Source: JACQAI01 sp035507915 (lineage in GTDB: Bacteria; Pseudomonadota; Alphaproteobacteria; Elsterales; Elsteraceae). From it: a stretch of DNA of 16,199 bases. Under the pieces are notes generated by a model, which saw nothing but the letters and a program-made list of their open reading frames with translations, did not search any database and was not told the origin of the DNA. Below are positions 1 to 7,995 of this stretch, piece by piece. How positions within the stretch are numbered: the first letter of the stretch is position 1; every line of letters starts with the position of its first letter. Position numbers and translations under genes: made by a program. Location: contig DATJNS010000368.1 in NCBI GenBank assembly GCA_035507915.1, forward strand, positions 1-16,199, given 5' to 3'.

Positions 1-294
1 TTCGACGAGCTGCGCGGCGCGGCCGTGCAGGTCTGCCTCAAGCTCGACGTGCAAGGCCTGGAGGGCCAGGTGCTCGACGGCGCGGCGGCGACGCTGCCGC
101 GCCTCGCGCTCATCGAGCTCGAGAGCTCGCTGGTGCCGCTCTATGCGGGCGAGACGCTGTTCCCCGCGATGACGGCGCGCCTCGAGCAGGCCGGGTTCGC
201 GCTGGTCGGCATCACCGGCAGCTTCGACGACGCGCGCACCGGCCAGCTGCTCCAGGTCGACGCCCTGTTCGCCCCCCGCGCCCGGCTGGCGTAG
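1..294 (+). CDS. FkbM family methyltransferase, C-terminal fragment
   Basis: The reading frame is open from the first base of the window, so the 5' end lies outside; 97 codons and the TAG stop are visible. The stretch LKLDVQGLEGQVLDGA followed by an I-E-L-E-x3-V-P-L-Y-x-G-E segment is typical of the C-terminal part of FkbM-type SAM-dependent methyltransferases, where the acidic D-V-Q-G-x-E motif follows a core beta strand. Such enzymes O-methylate sugars or polyketide/glycan intermediates; the actual substrate cannot be told from this fragment. The gene is convergent with the flavin oxidoreductase gene, and only 18 bp separate the stops. It is not part of the transport operon. Confidence 0.8.
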   Translation, partial: FDELRGAAVQVCLKLDVQGLEGQVLDGAAATLPRLALIELESSLVPLYAGETLFPAMTARLEQAGFALVGITGSFDDARTGQLLQVDALFAPRARLA

Positions 295-298
295 ACGG

Positions 299-310
299 GC
301 GACGCGTCGC
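299..310. repeat. 12-bp perfect palindrome between convergent stops
   Basis: GCGACGCGTCGC is fully self-complementary and fills most of the 18-bp gap between the convergent FkbM and flavin-oxidoreductase genes. It could fold into a short hairpin in both transcripts or bind a dimeric protein. There is no T-tract, so calling it a terminator would be speculative. In DNA this GC-rich such palindromes also occur by chance. Confidence 0.3.
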
Positions 311-312
311 GC

Positions 313-1425
313 TCACTCGGCGGCGATGCGCAGCGGCTCGCCGCCGCCGATCTCGCAGCCGGCGTCGATCGCGTGCAGGCGCGGCAGAACCCGCTCGGCG
401 AACAAGGTCGCGTTGCGCCGAGCGAGCTCCTCCGGCATGCCGCCATAGTTGAAGATGCCGATCAGCGCGCCCGAGTCGGCGCGCCGCTGGTGCTCGGCGA
501 GCTTGGCGAACACCTGGTCGGGCGTGCCCCAGACCTGCAGCTCGGCGAGGAACTCGACGAACTGGTCGATGCCGTGCTTGCGGATGTTCTGGGCGAGCTT
601 GCCGTAATACTCGTAGCCCGGAATGTCGGCGAGCCCCTCGTTGTGGAACTCGTAGTGCTCGAGCGCCGAGCGGCAGTAGCCGCGAACGTATTTCTCGAAC
701 ATGTCGCGCGCCACGGCCGCGTCCTCGTGGACCGCGACGAACGTGGCGATGATCGGCTTCGGCGCGGCGCGGCGATTCACCTCGAGGAAGCGCGCGCGAT
801 ATTGCGCGAGCTCGGCCTCGGTGGTGTCCCACGGCTTCTGCGCGATGATGAGCAGCCCGACGCCGAGCCGGCACATGATCTCGAGCGACTGCGGCGAGAT
901 CGACGCCGCGTAGCTGCGCTGGCGGAACGAGCGGATCGGCGCCGGCCGCACCGCGACGCGCGGCTGCCGGTAATACGTGCCCTGATAGTCGATGTGGCCG
1001 GTCTCGAGACCCTGCAGCAGCGCCTCGGCGTACTCGGTGAAGCGGCCGCGCGACTCGCCCATGTCGAGGCGGAAGCCGGCGTACTCGATGCGGCCCAGGC
1101 CGCGGCCGATGCCGAGGATGACGCGCCCGTCGGACAGATTGTCGAGCACCGAGATCTCCTCGGCGACGCGCACCGGATCGTGCCAGGGCAGCACCATCAC
1201 CATCGAGCCCAGCTTGGCGCGGCGCGTGCGTCCGGCGACCCAGGTGAGGAACTGCGCCACGTTCGGGCACATCGTGTAGTCGTCGAAATGATGCTCGGCG
1301 CCCCAGACCGAGTCGAAGCCGAGCGGCTCGGCGAGGTCGGCCAGCGCGGTGCCGTGACGCCAGACCGCGTGGTCGCTCAACCGGCGGCCCGGGTTCTGGA
1401 AGAACACGCCCATGCCGACATGCAT
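313..1425 (-). CDS. LLM-class (luciferase-like) flavin-dependent oxidoreductase
   Basis: A 370-residue protein of the bacterial-luciferase superfamily: a TIM-barrel enzyme that uses reduced FMN (or F420 in actinobacteria) for monooxygenation or hydride transfer. Family marks seen are W-G-A-E-H-H-F at residues 41-47, the L-P-W-H-D-P-V-R-V-A-E-E segment near 79-90, and L-D-N-L-S-D-G-R-V-x-L-G-I-G-R-G near 94-109. These form the flavin and active-site loops in alkanal-monooxygenase-like proteins. The ATG at 1425 was chosen because GGGAGG lies 6-7 bases upstream and the protein then begins at the first barrel strand; a longer open frame upstream is a shadow of the Rieske gene. It is the last gene of the operon, 35 bp after the Rieske gene. 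It may finish degradation of the imported compound. The substrate is unknown, and no flavin reductase is visible in the window. Confidence 0.88.
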   Translation of the reverse strand: MHVGMGVFFQNPGRRLSDHAVWRHGTALADLAEPLGFDSVWGAEHHFDDYTMCPNVAQFLTWVAGRTRRAKLGSMVMVLPWHDPVRVAEEISVLDNLSDGRVILGIGRGLGRIEYAGFRLDMGESRGRFTEYAEALLQGLETGHIDYQGTYYRQPRVAVRPAPIRSFRQRSYAASISPQSLEIMCRLGVGLLIIAQKPWDTTEAELAQYRARFLEVNRRAAPKPIIATFVAVHEDAAVARDMFEKYVRGYCRSALEHYEFHNEGLADIPGYEYYGKLAQNIRKHGIDQFVEFLAELQVWGTPDQVFAKLAEHQRRADSGALIGIFNYGGMPEELARRNATLFAERVLPRLHAIDAGCEIGGGEPLRIAAE

Positions 1426-1460
1426 CGTCGCCTCCCTGGCCGTCTTGCTCGCGCGGCCGC

Positions 1461-2615
1461 TCAGGCCGGGTCGGGCAATCCCAGCGCCGCCTTCACCGAT
1501 TTGTGGAAATGCTGCAGCGCCGGTTCGTTGCGGCCGAACAGGATGTGGTCCTGGGCGCCCGAATAGAAGCCGCGCTGGATGCCGGCGCCGACCACGAAAT
1601 CCTCCTTCTCGACCACCGCGATCGCGAGATCCATGTTGCGGTCCCAATGGCGGCGCGCGCTGTCGGTCAGCGCCGGCTCGGGCGTGTAGAGCGAGATGTA
1701 CATCGCGCTCTCGTCGGTGCCGTTGCCCGCCGGGAACATGTGCCAGGTCTCGACATGGTCGCCCTGCATCACGAACACGGTGTTGGGGAACAGGATGTTG
1801 ATGATCACGCTGTGGGTGATCAGGTCCCAGCCCTCCTCCGGCTGGTCGCGCAGCTTGTCGATCGACCGGCGCGGGCCGATCAGCCGCAGGTTCCGGCCGA
1901 ACGGCCGGAAGCTGAAGATGTTGGGGTAGAGGATCGAGCCCAGGGTCTCGGCGTGCAGCACGCCGATGTGATAGGCCTCGAGGAAGGTGTCGACCGCGAC
2001 CTTCCAGTTGATCGGCTTGCGCAGCACGCGCGTCTGGTAGTGGTGATAGCCCCCGAGCTGGTAGCCGGCGAGATCGCCGCCGAGATCGCCCAGCAGCGCG
2101 TCGACGTCGAACGCCGCGCCCGGCGTCGGCGCGACCCAGATCATGCCGTGGCGCTCGACCACCGGCAGCGCGCGCAGGTCGGTGAGGTCCGCGCCGGCGC
2201 AGAACGCCCGATCCGCCGGGCGCGACACCAGGCGCCCGTCGAGCCCGTAGGTCCAGCCGTGATAGGGGCACGAGAAGCTCTGGGCGCGCTCGCTGCGCCC
2301 CTCGGCGACGCGCGCGCCGCGATGCCGGCAGACGTTGAGGAACGCGCGCAAGGAGCCGTCGGTCTGGCGCACCAGCAGGATCGGCACGCCGGTCCAGTCG
2401 TGGGTCATGCCGTCGCCCGGATTGGGCAGCAGGCAGCTCAAGCCCACGCTGATCGGGCCTTTGCGGAAGAACGTCTCGCGCTCGAGCGCCGCCTGCTCGG
2501 GCGAGGTGTAGTCGCTGACATTGTGGCGGTAAACGCCGTCGGCGAGCGCGGTGGTGCGCTTGGCGATATGGGCCAGCAGCTCCCGGCCCTCGGCGATCTG
2601 GACGTGCCGTTCCAT
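1461..2615 (-). CDS. Rieske [2Fe-2S] ring-hydroxylating oxygenase, alpha subunit
   Basis: 384 residues, a usual length for the large subunit of Rieske non-heme iron oxygenases. The N-terminal Rieske domain carries C96-R-H98 and C116-P-Y-H119. The catalytic domain has N-W-K (203-205) and the mononuclear iron site E213-A-Y-H216-I-G-V-L-H221; the likely carboxylate ligand is D339 in E-K-E-D-F. The family transfers electrons from a reductase through the Rieske cluster to a neighbouring subunit's iron, which activates O2 for hydroxylation or demethylation. Glu instead of the common Asp in the E-x2-H-x4-H bridge resembles the quaternary-ammonium group (CntA-like) more than naphthalene-type enzymes. 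The gene begins 15 bp after the ligase-like gene and has no clear Shine-Dalgarno, which suggests coupled translation. No beta subunit, ferredoxin or reductase is encoded in the window, so partners must be elsewhere. The natural substrate is unknown. Confidence 0.92.
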   Translation of the reverse strand: MERHVQIAEGRELLAHIAKRTTALADGVYRHNVSDYTSPEQAALERETFFRKGPISVGLSCLLPNPGDGMTHDWTGVPILLVRQTDGSLRAFLNVCRHRGARVAEGRSERAQSFSCPYHGWTYGLDGRLVSRPADRAFCAGADLTDLRALPVVERHGMIWVAPTPGAAFDVDALLGDLGGDLAGYQLGGYHHYQTRVLRKPINWKVAVDTFLEAYHIGVLHAETLGSILYPNIFSFRPFGRNLRLIGPRRSIDKLRDQPEEGWDLITHSVIINILFPNTVFVMQGDHVETWHMFPAGNGTDESAMYISLYTPEPALTDSARRHWDRNMDLAIAVVEKEDFVVGAGIQRGFYSGAQDHILFGRNEPALQHFHKSVKAALGLPDPA

Positions 2616-2630
2616 CGCGTCAGTCTAGCG

Positions 2631-3851
2631 TCAGGTGTCCTTGCGGTCGACGACCAGCGGCGCGTCGGGCGGCAGCGCGTCGGCAGCGATGAACTCGACG
2701 TGGTCGGCGCGCAGCCGCGACAGGTCCTGGAACTTCGCGCGCGCCGCCGCGTCGGTCGCCGGCCGGTCGGCCGACCCGGCGACGACCAGGCGCAAGGTGA
2801 CCTCTTCGCGCGCCGCCGGCCGCGCGACCACGCATTGCGCGCGCTCGACACCGGCGGTCTGGATCACGAGCTCCTCGACCTGGCGCGGATAGACGAAGAT
2901 CTCGCGCGCCTTGACGGCCTGGCCGACGCGGCCCTGCAGCAGGCCAATGCGCCGAACCGTGCCGTCGGGCGCGAGCGCGGTCGCGAAGGCGGCGTCGCCG
3001 GTGCCGAAGCGGATCAGCGGCCAACCCGGCGCCAGGGTGGTGACGACGATCTCGCCGCGCTCGCCCGGCCCGAGCGGCGCGCCGCTCACGGGATCGCAAA
3101 TCTGCACGATGCGGTCGGGATGGATCTCATAGCCCTCGCCGTCCGCGGTCTCGTAGCCGATCACGCCGAAATCCGCGGTCGCGTAGGCCGAGAAGGTGCG
3201 GATCGCGTAGCGCGCCTCGAGCCGGCGGCGCTTGCCCATCCAGTCGCCGAACTCGCCGCCCAGGAAGGCGCTGCGCAGCTTCCAGTCGCGCGGCAGGACA
3301 TGGCCGGTCGCCTCGATCCGCTCGACCAGCGCGATGAAGAAGGCGGTGCTGGCGCAGATGCACGTCACGCCGAGCTCGAGCACGAGCTGCGCCTGCAGCT
3401 CGGTCTGGCCGACGCCCGACGGCACCACGGTCGCGCCGGCCGCCAGGCTGCCCTCGTCGAGCAGCAGCCCGGCCGGCACCATGTGGTAGGACCAGGTGTT
3501 GAGCACGACGTCGCCCGGCCCGACGCCGCCGGCGCGGAACACCGCATCGAAGCCGTGGCCGCCGCGATCGCTGCGGAACTGCGGCTCGCGGATCGGCCCG
3601 GGCGAGATGAAGATGCGCGCGATCTCGCTCGGCGCCTCGGCCAGGAAGCCGCCGAAGGGCGGATCGGCGCGCTGGCGGTCGAGCAGCGCCTCCTTCTTGA
3701 ACACCGGGATGCGCGCGAGCTCGGCGGCGCCGTGGATCGCATCCGGCGTCAGGCCGGCGCCGTCGAAGATCGCCCGGCAGGCCGGCGCGCGCTCGTAGGC
3801 GCGGCCATAGACCTCGCGCAGGCGGGCGAAGCGGTCGTTGGGCGCGGTCAT
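2631..3851 (-). CDS. PaaK-like (phenylacetate-CoA ligase family) AMP-binding protein with altered P-loop
   Basis: 406 residues, similar in length to phenylacetate-CoA ligases (about 430). Family features are the N-terminal Y-x5-A-P segment, Y-A-T-A-D-F-G (223-229, equivalent to the A5 motif), R-F-G-T-G-D (281-286, A7) and the hinge G-R-V-G-Q-A-V-K-A-R-E-I-F-V-Y-P (307-322, A8), with K404 near the C-terminus in the place of the catalytic A10 lysine. The phosphate-binding loop, normally S-S-G-T-T-G-x-P, reads I-S-P-G-P-I-R-E-P at 82-90, so ATP binding may differ or adenylation may be lost. The start at 3851 is favoured by GGAGAGG 6 bases upstream; a 23-codon longer frame would run into livF. 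It lies 25 bp downstream of livF in the same operon. Likely role: CoA activation of, or binding to, the imported acid; activity is uncertain. Confidence 0.82.
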   Translation of the reverse strand: MTAPNDRFARLREVYGRAYERAPACRAIFDGAGLTPDAIHGAAELARIPVFKKEALLDRQRADPPFGGFLAEAPSEIARIFISPGPIREPQFRSDRGGHGFDAVFRAGGVGPGDVVLNTWSYHMVPAGLLLDEGSLAAGATVVPSGVGQTELQAQLVLELGVTCICASTAFFIALVERIEATGHVLPRDWKLRSAFLGGEFGDWMGKRRRLEARYAIRTFSAYATADFGVIGYETADGEGYEIHPDRIVQICDPVSGAPLGPGERGEIVVTTLAPGWPLIRFGTGDAAFATALAPDGTVRRIGLLQGRVGQAVKAREIFVYPRQVEELVIQTAGVERAQCVVARPAAREEVTLRLVVAGSADRPATDAAARAKFQDLSRLRADHVEFIAADALPPDAPLVVDRKDT

Positions 3852-3876
3852 CGTCCGCCTCTCCGAACCCTGCGCA

Positions 3877-4671
3877 TCACGACAGCCAGCGCTTGCGGCG
3901 CTTGTACTGCTTGTGGTCACGGTAGGACTTGCGGGCGCCTTCCTCGTTGAGCCCGAGATAGAACTCCTGGATGTCTGAGTTGCGCGCCAGGCTCTCGGCA
4001 GCGCCCTCGAGCACGATGCGGCCGTTCTCCATGACGTATCCGTGATCGGCGATGTCGAGCGCCAGGGTCGCGTTCTGCTCGACCAGCACCACGGCGAGAT
4101 CGCTGGTCTCCTTCAGCCGCCGGATCACGCCGAAGATCTCCTCGACGATGCGCGGCGCGAGGCCGAGCGACGGCTCGTCGAGCAGGATCACGCGCGGGTC
4201 CGACATCAGCGCGCGGGCGATCGCGAGCATCTGCTGCTCGCCGCCCGAGAGATAGCCGGCGCGCTGGTGGCGCCGCTCCTTCAGCAGCGGGAACTGTTCG
4301 TAGGCGCGCGCAATGCCGTCGCGCACGTGGCGGAGGTCGGTCTTGATGTGCGCGCCGGCGATCAGGTTCTCCTCGACGCTGAGGTTGACGAACACGCGCC
4401 GGCCCTCGAAGACCTGCACGATGCCGCGCCGCACGACCTCGTGCGCCGGCAGGCGGTCGAGCCGTTGGCCGTCGAGCTCGACCGAACCCTTGGTGACCTC
4501 GCCGCGCTCGGCGTGCAGGAGCCCCGAGATCGCCTTCAAGGTCGTCGTCTTGCCGGCGCCGTTGGCACCCAAGAGGGTCGTGATGCGGCCGGCCTGCGCC
4601 GTCAACGAGATGCCCCGCAGCACCAGGATGACGCTGTCGTAGACGACCTCGATGTTGTTGAGGGTCAGCAT
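3877..4671 (-). CDS. livF: Branched-chain amino acid-type ABC transporter, ATP-binding protein LivF
   Basis: One of the two cytoplasmic ATPases of a HAAT (Liv) importer. In the 264-residue product the Walker A is G-A-N-G-A-G-K-T-T at 35-43, the Q-loop Q86, the signature L-S-G-G-E-Q-Q at 141-147, and the Walker B I-L-L-D-E-P-S at 162-168. It is about 30 residues longer than E. coli LivF because of a very basic tail ending Y-K-R-R-K-R-W-L-S, a variant I recall in alphaproteobacterial Liv-like systems associated with acyl-CoA ligases. The start at 4671 (AGGGA 7 bases upstream) is preferred over an ATG five codons earlier that lacks a ribosome site. It follows the binding-protein gene after a 73-bp hairpin-rich gap and precedes the PaaK-like gene. 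Confidence 0.9.
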   Translation of the reverse strand: MLTLNNIEVVYDSVILVLRGISLTAQAGRITTLLGANGAGKTTTLKAISGLLHAERGEVTKGSVELDGQRLDRLPAHEVVRRGIVQVFEGRRVFVNLSVEENLIAGAHIKTDLRHVRDGIARAYEQFPLLKERRHQRAGYLSGGEQQMLAIARALMSDPRVILLDEPSLGLAPRIVEEIFGVIRRLKETSDLAVVLVEQNATLALDIADHGYVMENGRIVLEGAAESLARNSDIQEFYLGLNEEGARKSYRDHKQYKRRKRWLS

Positions 4672-4690
4672 GAAGGTCCCTGCCATGCGA

Positions 4691-4720
4691 CGGCCGGTCC
4701 GGCCGCGCGCCGGAGCGCGC
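4691..4720. repeat. Two adjacent GC hairpins between livK and livF
   Basis: CGGCCGG-T-CCGGCCG (4691-4705) is a perfect 7-bp inverted repeat. GCGCGC-CGGA-GCGCGC (4705-4720) is a 6-bp stem with a 4-base loop. They lie in the only sizeable gap inside the transport operon (4672-4744), just downstream of the binding-protein stop. There is no T-tract, so a full terminator is unlikely. In other Liv and Mal operons, structures in this place slow 3' decay and raise binding-protein yield relative to downstream genes; that role here is inference. Confidence 0.4.
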
Positions 4721-4744
4721 GACCGAACCGACCCGTCGCTGCCG

Positions 4745-5983
4745 TCACTCGGCGACCTTGACCAGGCTCGCGACCACCTGCGGGTAGCCGCGCATCCAGT
4801 CGGTCTCCTTGACGAACTTGCCGCCGTGGACCTGGAAGACCTGGACCCAACCGCCGCCCTCGTGGTCGGTGGTGGTGATGTCGAGCGGAGGAACCAAGCC
4901 CCCCAAGGTGAAGTCCTTGATCGCTTGGAAGCCGTTGCGCACCTGCTCGCCGGTCGGTTTCTGCCCGCCGTTGGCCTTGATGGCGTTGCGGATCGCCTGG
5001 ACGTGGAGTGCCGCCGCGAGCAGGCCGCGATTGTAATAGACGGTCGAGGCCATCTCCTTGGGCGGTTCCTTACCCTGCGCCTTGTACATGGCGATGATGT
5101 CCTGGCACACCGGATAGTTCTCGCCGACGCCGGCGAACTGGATGGTGTGATAGCCCTCGGCGACGCTCCAGCCGCCGGCGGCCAGGATGTCGGCCTCGGC
5201 CGAGGCCCACACGAGGCCGATCGCCTTGGACAACGGGTAGCCGTGTGTCTTGAGCGACTTGATCAACACCGACGGCGCGCGACCGAACAGGTGTGCGATG
5301 ACGAAGTCGGCCCGGTAACGCTGGGTGATGTCGAGCACCTGCGCGTCGAGCTCGACGCCCGGCGGCGGCACCGCGAAGGTCTTGAGCTCGAACTTCTCCG
5401 ACTTCTGCAGATCCTCGATGACGGGCAGGGCTTCTTTGCCCGCGGGGTTGTCGTAGTAGATGTAGGCGATCTTCTTGCCCGCGAGATTGCCGCCCAGCTT
5501 GCTCTTGACGAATTGGATTGCGGCGGCTCCCTGCGACCAGTAGGTCGCGGCGATCGGGAACAGGTAGGGGTATTTCTCGCCGTTGGCGGCCGCCGAGCTG
5601 CCGAAGCCCGGCGAGGTGCCGGGGATCTTGTCCTCGCGCAGCTTCTGCATCAGCGCCTCGGTTTGGGGCGTGCCATAGAGCATGACCGAGACCGCGCCTT
5701 CCGACTTGAAGCGCTCGTAGGATTCCATGGCCGGCGGCACCTTGTACTCGTGGTCGACCTCGTCGACCCGGATCTTGTAGCCTTCGACCCCGCCCTTCGA
5801 GTTGACCAGGTTGATGTAGTCCTGGATCGCCGGGCACAGCACGGTTCCGACGATCTGGGTCGGACCGGTGCGGTCGCACTCCTCGCCGATCACGATCTCG
5901 CCCTTCGTCTGGGCCGCCGCGCCGTGCGCCAACCAGAACGCGCCCGCCGCGACCGTCAACGCACACGTCAACAGTTTTCTCAT
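4745..5983 (-). CDS. ABC transporter periplasmic substrate-binding protein (LivK-like)
   Basis: 412 residues. The N-terminus M-R-K-L-L followed by a hydrophobic stretch and A-H-G-A-A-A-Q is a Sec signal peptide with likely cleavage after A-A-A (about residue 24). The mature start, K-G-E-I-V-I-G-E-E-C-D-R-T-G-P-T, is the usual first strand of type I periplasmic binding proteins (Peripla_BP_6). The ATG at 5983 has GGGAGGG about 8 bases upstream, the strongest ribosome site in the operon and fitting for an abundant binding protein. It captures the ligand in the periplasm and delivers it to LivH/LivM. Relatives near acyl-CoA ligases often bind aromatic or other carboxylic acids rather than leucine. 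The ligand cannot be assigned here. Confidence 0.92.
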   Translation of the reverse strand: MRKLLTCALTVAAGAFWLAHGAAAQTKGEIVIGEECDRTGPTQIVGTVLCPAIQDYINLVNSKGGVEGYKIRVDEVDHEYKVPPAMESYERFKSEGAVSVMLYGTPQTEALMQKLREDKIPGTSPGFGSSAAANGEKYPYLFPIAATYWSQGAAAIQFVKSKLGGNLAGKKIAYIYYDNPAGKEALPVIEDLQKSEKFELKTFAVPPPGVELDAQVLDITQRYRADFVIAHLFGRAPSVLIKSLKTHGYPLSKAIGLVWASAEADILAAGGWSVAEGYHTIQFAGVGENYPVCQDIIAMYKAQGKEPPKEMASTVYYNRGLLAAALHVQAIRNAIKANGGQKPTGEQVRNGFQAIKDFTLGGLVPPLDITTTDHEGGGWVQVFQVHGGKFVKETDWMRGYPQVVASLVKVAE

Positions 5984-6011
5984 GATGACCCTCCCTCTCT
6001 CTTGTCGTTCG

Positions 6012-7079
6012 TCAGTACGAAAACGGCCACACCCGGAAGTAGGCGACGATGTTGCGCCACAACCGGTTGAGGCCTTCCGGCTCCAGCGCCAGGAAGACGA
6101 TGATCAGTGTTCCGAACATGATCAGCCGCAGGTTCGGAATGATGTTGAGCAGGTCGGACTGCGAGAAGAACAGGCTGCCGACGTCCTCGAGGAACCACCG
6201 GGTGACGATCGGCAGCATGGTCACGAAGATGGCGCCGAAGATCGAGCCGAGCACCGAGCCCAGGCCGCCGATGATGATCATCGCCAGGTAGTCGATCGAG
6301 ACGTTGAGCTGGAATTGCTCGTAGTTCGCGATGCCGAGATAGTAGGTGTAGAGCACGCCGGTGACCCCGGCATAGAACGACGAGATCGCGAACGCCCACA
6401 GCTTGTAGCGCGCGATGTCGATGCCGATGATCTCGGCGGCGATGTCCTGATCGCGGATCGCGATGAAAGCGCGGCCGACGCGGCTGCGCACCAGGTTCAT
6501 CGTGGCGACGATGGCGATCACGACGAACGCCATCAGGAACAAATAGAGCTGGACCTGGCTCTTCAGCGGAATGCCGAAGAAGGTCGGGCGCGGCACCTCG
6601 ATCGAGGCCTGGACGCCGCCCGAGATCCACGGGACGTGGTTGATCGTCCACTCGATGATGAGCTGCGCCGCCAAGGTCGCGATCGCGAGATAGAGCCCCT
6701 TGACGCGCAACGACGGGATGCCGACGACGGCACCCACCAACGCGGCCATCAGGCCGCCCGCCGGCAAGGCGATCCAGAACGGCGCATGGATCCGCGTGAT
6801 CAGGTTGGCCGCCGTGTAGGCGCCGACCGACATGAAGGCGCCGTGGCCGATCGAGATCTGGCCGGTGTAGCCGACCAGCACGTTGAGGCCGAGCGCGCCC
6901 ACGATCGCGATCAGGATCAGGTTCAGGATCGAGACGTAATATTCGCTGACGGTGAGCGGCACGAGGACGATGAAGCACGCGGCGAGCGCCGCCACCGTCC
7001 AGCGCGCGATCGGCAGCGGATAGAGCGCCATGTCGGCGGCATAGCTGGTCTTGAAGACGCCGGATTCGCGGTGGAGCAT
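6012..7079 (-). CDS. livM: Branched-chain amino acid-type ABC transporter permease LivM
   Basis: 355-residue inner-membrane permease. It shows many hydrophobic helices, including N-L-I-L-I-A-I-V-G-A-L-G-L-N-V-L-V-G-Y-T-G-Q-I-S near residues 53-76, which is the family signature. The E-A-A-like cytoplasmic loop that contacts the ATPase lies near R-A-F-I-A-I-R-D-Q-D-I-A-A-E. The N-terminus H-R-E-S-G-V-F-K-T-S-Y-A-A-D is typical of this Liv subgroup, which supports the ATG at 7079, with GAAGGAAGG about 10 bases upstream. It lies 19 bp after livH and 28 bp before the binding-protein gene. With LivH it forms the channel. Confidence 0.93.
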   Translation of the reverse strand: MLHRESGVFKTSYAADMALYPLPIARWTVAALAACFIVLVPLTVSEYYVSILNLILIAIVGALGLNVLVGYTGQISIGHGAFMSVGAYTAANLITRIHAPFWIALPAGGLMAALVGAVVGIPSLRVKGLYLAIATLAAQLIIEWTINHVPWISGGVQASIEVPRPTFFGIPLKSQVQLYLFLMAFVVIAIVATMNLVRSRVGRAFIAIRDQDIAAEIIGIDIARYKLWAFAISSFYAGVTGVLYTYYLGIANYEQFQLNVSIDYLAMIIIGGLGSVLGSIFGAIFVTMLPIVTRWFLEDVGSLFFSQSDLLNIIPNLRLIMFGTLIIVFLALEPEGLNRLWRNIVAYFRVWPFSY

Positions 7080-7098
7080 GGGCGCCCGGCCTTCCTTC

Positions 7099-7995
7099 TC
7101 AGACCCGCTCGATGCGGCGGCTGCCGAAGATGCCGTACGGCCGCACCATCAGCATGGCGATCATCAGGACGTAGGGCGCGAAATCCTTGGTGCCGCCGCC
7201 CACGATCGGGTCGAAATAGCCGGCAGCGAGATTCTCGGCGATGCCGACGATCAGACCGCCCACGACCGCGCCGACGATCGAGTCGAGACCGCCCAGGATC
7301 ACGACCGGGAACACTTTGAGCCCGATCACCGCGATCTGATTGTCGACCCCCAGCATGGCGCCCCAGACGATCCCTCCGAGCGCCGAGACGACGCCGGCGA
7401 GCGCCCAGGCGAACGCGAAATAGCGCCGGACGTCGATCCCCATCGCCGCGGCGACCTGCTGGCTCTCGGCCACGGCGCGCATCGCCACGCCCATCCGGCT
7501 CTTGAGGAACAGCCAGCTGAAGGCGCCGAGAAAGATCAGGCTGACCGTGGCGCCGACGATCTGCACCGGCGGCAGCATCAGCGGCCCGAGGATGATCGGA
7601 TCGTCGCCCACCGGCATCTCGATGACGCGCGTACCGGCGCCGAACACCAGGGTCGCGAAGCCGCGCAGCACCGCCGCGACGCCGATCGTCGCCATGACGA
7701 CGGCAATGATCGGCCGGCCCATCAGCGGCCTCAGCACGATGCGCTCGAGCCCGAAACCGAACACGACCATGCCGGCGAGCGCGAGCGCCGCGCAGAGCCA
7801 GAACGACAGCCCGCCGGCCGCGGCACCCGCGGCGATGAAGGCCGCGAACATGACGAATTCGCCCTGGGCGAAATTGATGGCGTCGGTCGCCTTGTAGACG
7901 AGCACGAAGCCGAGCGCGATCAGGGCGTACATCAGCCCGATCATCAGCCCGTTGGTCAGCAGGATGAACGTGAACTCGAAGTCGATGTCAGGCAT
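7099..7995 (-). CDS. livH: Branched-chain amino acid-type ABC transporter permease LivH
   Basis: 298-residue integral membrane protein. Early hydrophobic helix and the N-F-A-Q-G-E-F segment near residue 40 mark LivH-type permeases; the E-A-A-like loop is near R-A-V-A-E-S-Q-Q-V-A-A-A-M-G-I-D. The ATG at 7995 overlaps the stop of the upstream acyl-CoA synthetase gene by 8 bp, and no convincing Shine-Dalgarno is seen, so translation is probably coupled. A TTG two codons earlier is an alternative start. Pairs with LivM in the inner membrane. Confidence 0.93.
   Translation of the reverse strand: MPDIDFEFTFILLTNGLMIGLMYALIALGFVLVYKATDAINFAQGEFVMFAAFIAAGAAAGGLSFWLCAALALAGMVVFGFGLERIVLRPLMGRPIIAVVMATIGVAAVLRGFATLVFGAGTRVIEMPVGDDPIILGPLMLPPVQIVGATVSLIFLGAFSWLFLKSRMGVAMRAVAESQQVAAAMGIDVRRYFAFAWALAGVVSALGGIVWGAMLGVDNQIAVIGLKVFPVVILGGLDSIVGAVVGGLIVGIAENLAAGYFDPIVGGGTKDFAPYVLMIAMLMVRPYGIFGSRRIERV

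Noticed and set aside
313..2271. 652-codon minus-strand frame as a fused protein
   Set aside because: Only the part after the ATG at 1425 is a flavin oxidoreductase; the N-terminal part is the Rieske gene read in the wrong frame.
1503..3950. 815-codon plus-strand open frame
   Set aside because: It is antisense to the Rieske and PaaK-like genes, whose motifs are clear; its translation is low-complexity (Arg, Ala, Asp, His) as expected of the complement of GC-rich codons.
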